Below are positions 31,237-44,700 of a DNA stretch of 64,000 nucleotides, piece after piece. Location: NCBI RefSeq assembly GCF_017562075.2, contig NC_054083.1, forward strand, positions 2,410,501-2,474,500, in the 5' to 3' direction. Numbering within the stretch: the stretch's first letter is position 1; each line of letters opens with the position of its first letter. The notes under the pieces are model-generated. The model was given only the letters and a program-made list of their open reading frames with translations, was not told the origin of the DNA and ran no database searches. The DNA is from Anopheles merus (Eukaryota > Arthropoda > Insecta > Diptera > Culicidae). The translations under genes and the position numbers were made by a program.

Positions 31237-32018
31237 TACAGCCATTATCCGCAGTACGCGATACTCGATATACGCGAATTCGCACTAGGCTGGAAATAGA
31301 CGAACCGAGATCGTCGCGGTACCGCGAAATTCGCGTCTTGTTTAGAACAGTTGTAGAACAGTTGGGCTGTCAAATCTTCCGCGCCTCCAATCGTGCCTGC
31401 TGTTTCGCATAGATACCCAACTTCGGTATTACCGAGATTTTCGCGGTAGCGCGAACCGATTATTTTTACTTTTTCTGGCGGATTTGTGTGAAAACACGTG
31501 TCGATAAATGGATTTTGTATTTTATTTTGCATAAACTATGTGAAATAAACAATGTGATTCGCAAATTGATCGAAAAATATTTCTTCTTGGCACATTCAAT
31601 CGTCATCAGACCTCGGATGGTTCCATACACGAACCGCGAATATCTCGCCTATCTGTCATATTTTATAACATAACTGACAGCTCAAGTCATACGCGATTTT
31701 CGCGGTACCGCGATGATCTCGGCTCGTCTATTTCTAGTCTTACGCGATTCCTCTAAATTTGACAACTCCATGTGTTTTTTGCAAATATTTTAATTATATG
31801 AAATATTTTATATTCTTTTTGAAATTCCTTAATGTTCTTAATGTGTTTTGCATTAAATTTGTGCAAAATATACCTGTTTTATAACAAAAAACTTTAATGC
31901 AAAACTCTGTAGCGATATATTTCAATCCTCGAACCGGTAGTGTAAACTATTTTTCCATAGGAATCCGCTATACGCGAAAACTCGAGATACGCTATTGCGC
32001 TCGGTCCCGTACGATAGC
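31237..32018. mobile_element. TA-CAG MITE, copy 2, with nested insert
   Basis: TA-CAGCCATTATCCGCAGTACG at 31237 begins a relative of 24857-25133. After GAATTCGCA the match is broken by the 31290-31736 element and resumes at TACGCGATTCCTCTAAATTT. It continues to about 31985 and runs into the next element at 32019. Confidence 0.65.
31290..31736. mobile_element. MITE with CGCGGTACCGCG arms
   Basis: Left CTGGAAATAGACGAACCGAG and right inverse CTCGGCTCGTCTATTTCTAG. Each about 45-bp arm includes the perfect palindrome CGCGGTACCGCG. About 447 bp, inserted in the 31237 MITE between GAATTCGCA and TACGCGATTCC, blocks that are contiguous in copy 1. An additional internal CGCGGTAGCGCG lies at about 31443. 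Confidence 0.75.
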
Positions 32019-32843
32019 ACAGTCTGTTCCCGAGTTACACGGTTCTCAACTTACGCAGATTCGGAGATACGCGGTTTTCTAAATTTGACAGATTAAATAT
32101 CAAATCAGTACAATTTGCTTCAAGTTCGGTAAAAATTGCATTTTTTCCAACAAATTGAAACCGCTTAAAAGCCAGAAATATTAGAATTTTCTGCACAAAT
32201 CATATCAAATAAATGATAAAGTGTATAAAAATACTAAATTAAATAAAAAACTACGGGTAATCAATAGTATTCCAGTCAAAAAACGTGAAATTCGACCTAC
32301 GCGGATACTCGAGTTACGCGGATTCGTCCGGAACGCAGAAACCGCGTAAGGCAGCGGTCAGAACTGCGCCGCATGCGATTTTGCCGCAAGCTTTTGTATG
32401 GGATTTAACGTTAATGACAGCACCTGCGAATCTGCCGCATGCGGCGATGCGGCAAAATCAAAATCATTTGAGGCGAAAATACACGGACCGGAATTTCGCG
32501 GCCGCTGAATTCCGCTTGCTAAAAAATGTATGGCTATGACAGTTCGGGAAAGTTGCCGTTGACACTTTGTATATGGGTTTGACAGCAGGCGGAATTCCGC
32601 GGCCGCGAAATTCCGGTCCGTGTATTTTCGGCCTGATATTGCCGCATCGCCGCATGCGATTTTATTTCAGATGTCAAATGTCTAAAATCATATAAAAAAA
32701 TGATTATCTTTATAAAGAACCAACAAAATATCAATATTATATCTTGAAAAGCTAGAAAATCGAGAAAACTCTTTTCTTGCCACATGCGGCAAAATCGCAT
32801 GCGGCGAGGTTCTGACCGTTCCCTAACTCGGGAACAAACTGTA
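32019..32843. mobile_element. Nested foldback element, three inverted-repeat levels
   Basis: Outer ends ACAGTCTGTTCCCGAGTTAC and the inverse TAACTCGGGAACAAACTGT. The middle arms 32354-32390 and 32779-32818 share CGCCGCATGCGATTTTGCCG. The inner arms 32433-32515 and 32588-32660 share AAAATACACGGACCGGAATT and TCGCGGCCGC. The centre is near 32550. Non-coding. It looks like one MITE inside another, each long-armed, or a foldback element that captured ends. Confidence 0.75.
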
Positions 32844-32879
32844 CATCGGATAATGACTCTACTTTAACCTTCATTTATA

Positions 32880-33095
32880 TAACAACCTACCCGGGTATGT
32901 TTAGCTTATTCTTTTTATGATAACTTTTTATTGGATTATCGAATCGATCCAAAAAAAATTAGAATGCCTAGAGAAACACAACATGTTTCAAAAAAGTGGT
33001 AAAAAATTCAGATTTTTTTAATTTTTTTAAATGTGCTTCAAAAAATAAAATCAACTTTTAGCCCTTACTTCTATAACCACCTACCCGGGTAGGTA
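32880..33095. repeat. Paired CTACCCGGGTA palindrome motif
   Basis: TATAACAACCTACCCGGGTA at about 32878 and TATAACCACCTACCCGGGTA at about 33073 lie about 195 bp apart in the same sense, separated by T/A-rich sequence. Function unknown; possibly ends of a short element. Confidence 0.4.
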
Positions 33096-33164
33096 ATACA
33101 TACAATAAAGGATTTTGGTTTCGATTATTCGCTAATTTTGTAATAATATGTTAAGCAATGCATG

Positions 33165-34345
33165 TACAGGCGGTCCCCGAGATACACGTTTAATGGGGAC
33201 CGAAAGCGGCCGCACAATACCGCGTAACTCGAATTTCCGCGTAAGTCGAATCTCGTGATTTCCAGCTAAAATATCACTAGTTTTCGTGTAATTTTGCAAG
33301 TAGGAGGCGGTTTTAGTCACTTTATGAATTAATTGATACGGTACTGACTGAATATAACAGTTTTGAACAATTTGAAATTGTTTTTAACATTTGATCAAAA
33401 CGGAAATTATTTGGCAATTTACAATTGATGTGTCAAATCAGTACAATTTGCTCAAAGAATTGTCACCGTAGCAATAGACGATGCGCAATCTCAGATTGCG
33501 CATATATTTATCTGTCAAACGGGTCGGTTTGATATAATTATCTGTCAAAAAAATTTATATATCTCGGACATATAATCTTGAAAATTTATGCGCAATCTTG
33601 GCGCAATCTGAAATTGTATGGAAATGACGTTTATAGCTCAGGGTTGGCTACGCGAAATGACATATATTTTGATAAAACGAATATATGCGCAATCTGAGAT
33701 TGCGCATCGTGTATTAATACGGTCAAATTTAGAAAACCGCGTATTTTGCGCAAGGTGTATGGATATTAGGAGGAGAAGTGCTTCAGAGCAAATTGACATT
33801 TCACGACTTGACAAAACAATACTGGGTGCTCCGCAAGGTGGAATATATAATGAGGTGTAGTTATAGCGCTTTTGGCGATCCCCCCCCCCTGGGCTCCGAT
33901 TTTGACAGATGGTTTTCCGCTTGCATATGTATTGATGGATTGTTTACGTTTTGCATGGTCAATATTTGGTGGAGATCAATTTGGGTGAATATTTTAGTTT
34001 ATTAGAACACAGCCCGTGATTTAAAATGGAAATTTTCCTTCGAGAACAAGAAGCGTTCGCCAAACTCGGAAAACTAACTGTCAGTTTTCTTCGTCGATTC
34101 TTCTTCCACCTGGCTGTCAAAACGGGCTTATAACTTGACCTGATATCTTTACGGTCCTTGGTGCTCCGGTATTATAATCGGGAAGGGCTGGAGCGGGGTA
34201 TAGAAAATTGTATGCGATTTGACATAACAATACTCAATGATGGCGCCCGGCAAACGCGCTAATAATTCACCTGCTAAATAAACACACCCTGATTTTGCGG
34301 CCGTTTTCGGTCCCCATTAACTGTGTATCTCGGGGACCGCCTGTA
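33165..34345. mobile_element. TA-flanked element with CAGGCGGTCCCCGAGATACAC ends
   Basis: TA-CAGGCGGTCCCCGAGATAC at the left and GTATCTCGGGGACCGCCTG-TA at the right, about 1.18 kb. No transposase is visible. It contains the palindrome-ended MITE at 33465-33723, which must be the younger insertion. Confidence 0.75.
33465..33723. mobile_element. Palindrome-ended MITE, intact copy
   Basis: About 259 bp with ACCGTA at the left and TACGGT at the right. Both ends contain the self-complementary GCGCAATCTCAGATTGCGC, so each single end can fold into its own hairpin in addition to pairing with the other. The third, partial copies GCGCAATCTTGGCGCAATCT lie in the middle. Same family as 19234-24502, opposite orientation. 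Confidence 0.8.
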
Positions 34346-35704
<1,359 letters not shown>

Positions 35705-35724
35705 TGTTTTTTTTCAGAGAAAAA

Positions 35725-38700
35725 ATGATACGCTTCCTCAATGATGAACACGGGCAGTCGGATGTAACGGCTGAACACAGCAATTTACAAGAGATTATCA
35801 AGGTGCAGTCCTTATGCAGCCTACGAGAAAATGCTTCTACTTCTAACAGCGAACGATCAGCATCACCAGCTAAAAGTACTGCACTGAAAGTTCCAGATAT
35901 CCAAAGTGAACGCAGGACCTCGCACCGTCTTTTGTCTTCAAATCGTTCTGATATTGTTGATGCTACAACCTCCCCACGTTTGATCAATCGACGGGATATG
36001 CGCGGTTTTGAGAGCAGTGAAAAAAGAATGTCGGCATTAGAAGACTCTTCTAATACCAGTATCATTTGTCGCTTGCCGTTGAACCGACTAGAGTCAATAA
36101 TAGGATCGTTAAAAAATATGAAAAAAAGATCTGATCATATAGCTACTACTTTGATAGATATAGACTCGATTCCAGAAGAACCGGATCAAATCAATAGCTT
36201 TGCAGTAGATTTGGACAATGTAAAAGATGTGCCATCTACGAACAACATCGCGTACAAAGTGTTATGCTTGTATTGTGATCGAAGTTTTAGTAACCATAAA
36301 CTGATGATCAAGCACACGGACCGGATTCATCGAATAGCAAAAGAACGACGAAGTAGTGCCCGTGTACTATCAACATTAGCGAATGGATCAGACGTTTCGA
36401 CTTGTTGCAATTTTTGCCATAAAAGTAAGGCGTTAAACCTGATATCAGACGATCTACAAACATTATTTAAACATCTAATATCAGCTCATTCAGACCGCTA
36501 TTATGCTTGTGAGCGTTGTACTATGCGTTTTCCGAATGATGCTGCACGAGACGCTCACATGGATGCTTTCCATCCATCTTCCACCACTAGGCGCCCAAAA
36601 TCAAAAGCTGCTCTTAAAGCCTTCAGTCATACCCAAAACAATACTTCTCAACATTCAGAACATCTTGTCACGAATGCTATTAACATTAAAATGCTTAAAA
36701 CAGGTGTGTACAGTGAAATTAATGATCAGGTGGAGTTTAACTCGGTTCGTCATTCAGTATCCAGTAGCCTGTCAAACAGCAATATTAAGTCAGAGTTAGC
36801 AGCTCAAAACATTTGTCTACGATCTTCGCTACGTAATTCTACGGCTCCTCCACCACAAAAGGTTACCGATAGTAACAAATCAAAGACAAAGGCCTTCAAA
36901 AAATCGGAACGTTTACTAAGACGAAATTCTGAACCCATGCTTCTTTCTCGATTGGGTATCACACAGCATAGATTACCACGCCAAAGCCGTCGTCTTATGG
37001 CTGCAGCCTCGTCGTCTGCCAATGTCACACTTTTGCCATCTGCTACTTCATCAACATCTACGACACAATCAATACATTCTACAACAGTTCCAGCATGTGC
37101 GAAATTTGCAGCAAAAAAAAAGAGCCTGGGAACGGCAAATGAAGAAGGACAGTCGTTCCAGAATTGCTACAATAAAATAATAAAATTGAAAACGATTCGT
37201 TCCTCGTTGACCGCCAATTCCGTAGTTTGCGATCCTTCGCTGACCGAAACTACGGAATCGAATAAAACATTAGCAAAGGGATCAGATGTTGCAGCCCTCG
37301 CGAATATTGCTGTTTTAAACACAGGATCATCTAGTGATGTGTCGGTTGGAATTTTTACCCGTGGTACAAATAGTAGTGTTTTTGCGAGCAATAATGATTG
37401 GGGAAACAATACAGCTAGCACAGGAAGTAATTCGTGTAACGGGAACAACTTATTGCAAGTCAACAATAGTGGCGTTTTTGATGAAGATTTCTACGATAAT
37501 GTTACCCGAAATGTGAAAAATAATCTTTGTTGCCATTTAGATGGTAAATTAGAAGCTCTAACTCCCAATGCGCCTTGCCCGACGAGTCCAGTTGCTGTTA
37601 TACCAACTGTGAGATCAACAGTTGTCAAGAGTCCAGTATCAAGCGATAGTAAAATTCATGAGGCAACAAACCTACCGGCTATCTCAGCCATGTTTCCTAC
37701 TTTGTTAACGGTAGAACAGTATGGTCCGGAACCGACCCAAACGACGACTAACTCATCCATAATATCTTTATCATCGGCTTCGTCAGTGAAAACAAAGAAA
37801 CCAGTCACAAAGAATTCATGGAAGTGGAAATGGGACTTTGTTAAGAAATACACTTACGTGAATGAAAATGGGCGAATCGTAAAAAAAATCAAGCAGCCTA
37901 CAATAGGATTGCGCGATCTCTCAAAGCTTGACATGTGGACTCAATTGACCATGCGTACGAAACATGAGCTATTTCAGCATCAACGATCGATTGATAGTCG
38001 AAAACAGCTTCAATTATCGAAAACAAAATTTGGGATATCTGACGAAGGACATTCGATAACAGTAGCGGATGTTGGGGCTATTTTGCGGAACGAAAAAAGA
38101 GCAATGGTCGAACAATTGGATTGCCTATTGGATGCACGATCATTACCGCAAATAGATTTAGAACAGAATGAACAGCGAATAATAAAAATTGAACCAAGAG
38201 TTCAAGACAAAACGACAGAAGAAACTTGTTTTGTAGACGATCAACTTCCTAATGACACTGTATCGCGAGAAGAAAGTTCATCGCTTGTATCTTGGACAGA
38301 TAAGAAAAACTCCAGTGAAGAATCCAAAAGTTTGGATTTTCTGCAAAATCTGCAACTTATGCAGCTTAACAGAAACGATCTACAAACTCGTGTCGTGTTA
38401 AGTGGAGAATGGGCTCGACCAAGATGTTACATTTGTTATGGCTGTGGTGCAAAGTTTAATTCTATTAAACAAGTAGAAGAGCATCGTATTTTTCGACATC
38501 CTCATGTACATTCCACCTTTTATGAGATAGTCGGAAGAGAACTCATTGAAAAGAGATTGTACAAGCATTTTTTCGTTCCTTTTATGGCACTGGCCATGCA
38601 TCATTTATACTTTGTGCGACTGAGCAATAGCGAATTATTTTTGAATAGTTCTATGTTCGGCTCGAATTCTCAACACAAAGGGGAGTTTAGAATAAACAAT

Positions 38701-41700
38701 CCTGCCGAAATTAAGAACGAAGATTCCTCGTCGAATGAAGCTACCTCGTTTTCCACATCAACCATCGCATCGTCTTCTTCGTATCGTTACTCAACGAATA
38801 GTTCAGTGGTCACTCTGATGGATAATTGTTCGAACGTTACGAATACGCTTACAAAATTTGACGATTTGGCAAATCATGATGTTGAAAATGAAGGAATCGG
38901 TATTCGCTCAGTGACTTGCAGTAAATGTCAAAAGGAATGTCAGAATCAAATAGTGTTGTATGCACATATACTCCACTGTTCCAATGATTACGTTTGGCTA
39001 CAAGCGAAAAAACGGATGAAATATCGTCGTGCTAAACGGAGAAGGGGTGGCAATAGAAGCGCCGGAAATTGTGCATCGTCTTTGTTAACAGTGCCGCGAA
39101 TAGCCCAACATCATCAGAATGCTGTGGGAAAAGAGGAATCAGCAGTTGTCACTCCGCTACCTTCTTTAGTGGATGAAAAGGGTAGTTTGAGCGTAGGTGC
39201 AGTATCTAGAACTATCATCATTAGCAGTAAAGACAGCTGCTCTAGTAGCAGTTGTAGTGTCAACGGTAGCAGTTATAAGAACACCAATACAAGTACCAGT
39301 AGCATTAGCAGTGGTGGTTCCGTGATCGATAATGAAATTTCCACATCGAATGGATCACAAAAATATAATAAGTCACCTAAACGAAAAGAAAACGATAGTA
39401 AGTATTTAAAACATATTGTTTTTTGCCACCATTGCACGTTAGGCAAGGATTTTCAGAATTTCACGTGTTATTGTAAAAAACTGATATATTTTTCAATTCT
39501 TGCAGGTGACATAGTGAAAAGGCTACTTGCAAATCTTCCAGCAAAACGGATTTCCCGACAGATAAATTTGCAAACAACGAAACAAATCATCAAACGATCT
39601 ATGACACCAGCAAAAAAGTTTTGTTCTGAAGCAATGGTAGTAACTCCAAAGGTAAAAGGCCAAGGCGAACTTGAGAAAAATGATGCTGTAGTAAAACATC
39701 CATCAGCAGTTTGTGGTGAGCATGTAGCTGTTCAATCTACTGCATTGAAGAATGTTGCAGTTACGAATGGTAATAGTATTGATGGCACTAAAAAAATAAC
39801 ATCTTCAATTTCTTTATCAAAACGGGAAAAAGATTCTACAAAATTGAGATCTAAGAAAAGTGTGGCTGTACTGCCTTCTATGAACAACACGATGCATGTC
39901 TCGACTAAACAAACACAACAAAGTATGCGCAAAAAACATAATACTATGTTTCAACCTACTTTAGGTGTAGCGAATCATAAAAGAAGTTTAAACGATTTTT
40001 CTAATCGCGGAGAAAATTCAGTTAAATTGAAAGGGAAAAAAATGAAAAAGGTTAATCGTGTAGGGCTGATTAATAAGAATAGAATGATGTTGTGGAAACA
40101 TAGCCAGCGTCAAATTATTAGAATAACCACTTCCAACGGCCATCATCGAATTCTGCGTAGTACTGGGAAACGTTTGCTACCGGTATCGAGATCAATATGC
40201 AATCGCAAGTATTCCTTGCGATTAGGCAGGGCGAATAACGAGATTAACAAAAATAGCATTTTGAATGAAAATTCATTGAAAAATAAAGATGAAGCATTGG
40301 ATGAAAATGGATTTGTAATTTTGGATGATCCAGGAAAAGAAGCAAAAGTATGCAAAAATAGAACTGAAAAAAACAACATGGAAACAATGTCAAAAAAAGC
40401 TTCATTAGAAAAAAATAGATCCTCTAATCAGAACAATGATACAGACAAAAAAGTAGACCAGTCTATTAAAATTAATGAACGAGTTCCAACTGTTGTAACG
40501 ATTGAATCTGAAAACTCTTTGAATAATCCATGCAATCCATTGCAAGTAACGCCAACCCAACCGATTAAAAACCAACACTTGAAAGATCCTCCATCCACAC
40601 CCATTAAAAATAATGCTATCATTACCTTTTCACAAATTATAATCCCAGAGACATTGTCCTCAGTTGCAACAGTTTTAGAACCTAGTAAACCATTTACTAC
40701 ACAATTAGGTAATCAACCAATGGCATGCAAAAGCAAGAAGAAAAAATTAAACGATTGTATTGCGATGCTTACGGGAAAACTTTCAGAACGATTAGGAGTA
40801 GATTTTTTCAACAATGAAAACGATGTTATTAATAGCGTTGAAACACCGCAAAACAAACTGAACGATTCTTTATCTGTTTTAAATCTTGTCCAACCAATCA
40901 AATCAAATACTTCTACAATAGCTTCTGATGAATTCTCAAACAAACCAAAGGGAGCCGAAAGTTGCAAGACAAAGACACAATATTCTTCGATATACTCATC
41001 GCTTCCAGTGGCTGCAAATGATCTTTCCAATAATTCTTCAATGTTGTCGAACAGTAATAGCCCAGCCATAATTTCATTACACTCAAAAAATCATCATAAC
41101 CATGTAAAATCTAATGATGTGGGATCCCTATCGCATGTGCTACCCGCAGCGATGTCACTGGGACAGTCTGTTTTGAATTTAGGAGAAGAACACATATCTG
41201 ACGAACCCTTAAATTTGTCCAAATACGGCCTTGTTGAACGGGTGAATGAGGCACAGACAAAAGATTATAGTAACATTTTGAATATGACAGTGCCGCAGTC
41301 TCAACATGAATCTTTGATTTCATCAAATTCTACTTCGACAACACTCCAAACTAATCATTTAAAACAAGTAATTGTATCGTGTTCCCAAAATATAAATCGC
41401 TCGATTGAAATTACGACAAATATGTATCCACAAAATGTGAATAAATTAAAGGTGGTGCCACCTACTATATTAGATACCGTCAATACCATACCATCTAATG
41501 TGGGTGGTGGTAATATACCATCGTTAAAACTACCACCAGGGCTAATAATCGAGAGAGTGGAATATAAACAAGCACGGCCAATTATCACTAAGGAAGCACC
41601 ATCTGTGACAATTGTAGCACGTCAACGTCCAGTACCGGTTCAACCGATGATGTCGGAAAGTAGTGCAACTGATTTAACAATGGAAGCTTTGACATCTGTA

Positions 41701-44700
41701 ACGCAAGGTTCAAATTTTAATAGCACCTCCAGCAATCTTACTCATTTTACAAAGCCTTTGCCCAACTGTAGTTCATTTGTTCAATATAAATCTGATTCAA
41801 ATCACTTGAAAGTCACAGGTAAATATACTGATGCAAATGTTATTCCACGACGCTCTGAATTAACTAAAGACCATTTAGTGCCGACATCTAACACCTCAGA
41901 CTCGATATCTGGCGGAGGATTATGCGGAGAAAATCATATATCTGTTACTATTACTGAATCGAATACACCTCATCATAAGCGAATATCGGATATTGAAAAT
42001 CTGCAACAAACCGTTGATTTGACTCCTGATCATAATCAAGTGGTTTCATCAGGTTGTTTGCCATCACGCAAAGCATTGATAAATTTGACGACCAAATCAA
42101 CAAATCCACCTTGTAAATCACCATCAATTGCACTATCACCATTACATACAACATCAATGAGCGGAATCGGGCGTATGGTTGGATCAGTGGAAAAAATAAC
42201 TCAACCTGTTACAACACTAATTATACCGCAAGTCCCCATGCCATCGCTCAGTCAGGCAGCACATCCCACAAAGCGTGCACGTCGTAAAAGCGTGTTTGTA
42301 CCATTGCCTGTACCATCCGTAGAACCTAATCGCGATGGTATGACTAAACATTTGATCCATTCACATCCATCTGCAATTACTGCAGCCTCATCAGCAATAT
42401 CCAATAACGCTAAATTGTTATCGTCTATGTCGTTATCCTTTGTTACGCCTGGTTTATTGCCAGTAACGACAACACAAATGTTAGAGCCTTTCAATGTGCA
42501 GCGACTTGCTTCTATTAAACTTCCAGCACATCTTCAACCTCCAGTGATACCGCCGTTGAAAATACCAGATACGGCAGCATCCTCTACAGCTTTGTTGGAA
42601 AAAATTTTTCAACCTACACATAGTGAAGTATTATCAACTGGACTAGCGTTGAAAAAAGATTCACAGTGTGTGAATACGAAACAGTTATCCATACAACCCT
42701 CTCCAATGCATACAAAAGATTACAACAAAACTGTCGAAGAAAATTCGAATTTTATTTCTTTTCCAATGCCTACGAATTCAAACATAAATGGATTATCAAA
42801 ACAAATTGAACAAGTGTCTAAAACAAACACTGCATTATGTATGAGAACTGAAGAAACAAGACCATCAAATATGGCTATTAAATCAAATGCTTCGTCTGGA
42901 ATGAGTAAAAGCGGTGGTCGCATAATGAAACGTAGGGCGTCTGTAGCTGATTTGCAAAGAAAAGCGCTGATGGAACAAATTTGGAATCAGTCAATTTTGG
43001 ATAAAATGATGCATGAAAAAGACACACGAATTGTAAGTGAAAAAGAAAACGAACAGGAAGGAGTTAAAATACAAAATGCTCCAATTGATACTGTGATAGA
43101 AAAATCGAATAATTTAAACATTTTAGACGAACAAATGAACCATACAATCGGTGAAATTACTATAATTCCACAGATTAATCTAAACAATCCTTCCAACTCC
43201 GCTAGCGGGTCGAATCCCAAAAAAAAGGAAAATCAAACCATAAAAGAAGCATGTTCGCTCGAAACCGATATTTTATCAAAAACAAACGTTATTGCACCTG
43301 TAAAACATTGCAAAACAATAGCCAATAAGAGTATCGAGATTTATCATCAGCTGCAGAGTAGTACAGTTATTACACCAACAATGGTACAGGAAGAACGAAA
43401 AGAAATAACTAAAATGCCCCAAAACACACACATAGACTACAATCAACAAACTAACCACATAGAACAAGAAAAACAGAACTCTTCGATACAATCTGGCTGT
43501 ACGTTACAACATTCAAAACCAAATGTTGACAAAGAACAACATGCACTATTGACTAATGAGATAGAACCAGCTGTTCTTACACCATCGATAAAGGTTCCTA
43601 GCAATATTAGGTCTATTGACGGGGTCAAAGAAACGCAGGAAGAGAGTTCTGTTGATGCATTTGTTAGCCAGGTAAAAGCATCTCCGACCAAAATTATACG
43701 TAAACGTCGAAAAAATGAACTAGCATCAATACTCTCAGACCAGTTGTTGGAAAGCTTTAAAGAAGTTGATAAATCGAGATTGGATGATCTTAAGCTGTTG
43801 CATGATTTAACATGCGAAACGCCAGATGTAAAATTTTCTCTTGAACAAATCCCCCAATTAGCTAAGCGTAAATCAAACCCTCGAATGCCAGACTTGTTAA
43901 TTCATGATTCATCAAAAACAATAACTTCATCAAGCACTGCACAAAAGAAAGTTTGCTCTTCTAAACGACTGACTAAAGACAAAGAACTAACGCGATCAGA
44001 ATTATCTGTAAAAGAAGCGAATAATAAATCCATGAATGAAATATCTATCAACATTACAACCTCATCTAGTAAGGTTATAGGCACCCAGACAAAAGAAGGA
44101 AATCCAGAATTCATCGCAAAAAAATATGATTCTTTAAAATATTCCTCTACTGATATAAAGTGTTTGGCCAACTTTAGTTCGAAAGCAAACGAAAAAAATA
44201 CGACAAATGAACGTTGTGCACAATTCAACATCGAAAATAACACATTGGCCGAACAGTTAACAGGTAGTAAGACAACCCGGTCAAAAACACAATATTCATG
44301 TAATTCGACGAAAACGGTCGCAGCTTGCTTACAAAATAAAAAAACAGAGAAAATCAACATCCAAGGTTTTAAAACAACAACACTAAAATATCATAAACCA
44401 ACTGATTCAGCAATTGGAAAAGCTCGTGCTGGAGACAACAACAGTCTTTGTAAAGACGATTTGGATACCAGTACTACAAATTTAATAGCAAATGACCCAA
44501 AAAGAATTATGTCTCGTCGGAAATCGATTTTTGTTGACTGCGACTTGTCTCAGTACGTTGAGAAAGAAGAGCGGAAAAACAAAACAAAATCAAGTAACTC
44601 GTCTATTAAAGATGATATTATGTTGACATCTCGGCCAGGTACACGTAGCCAAGGCCAGTTGGGTCTAGATTTAGTGCAGAGCTTCGTTGAAACAACAATG

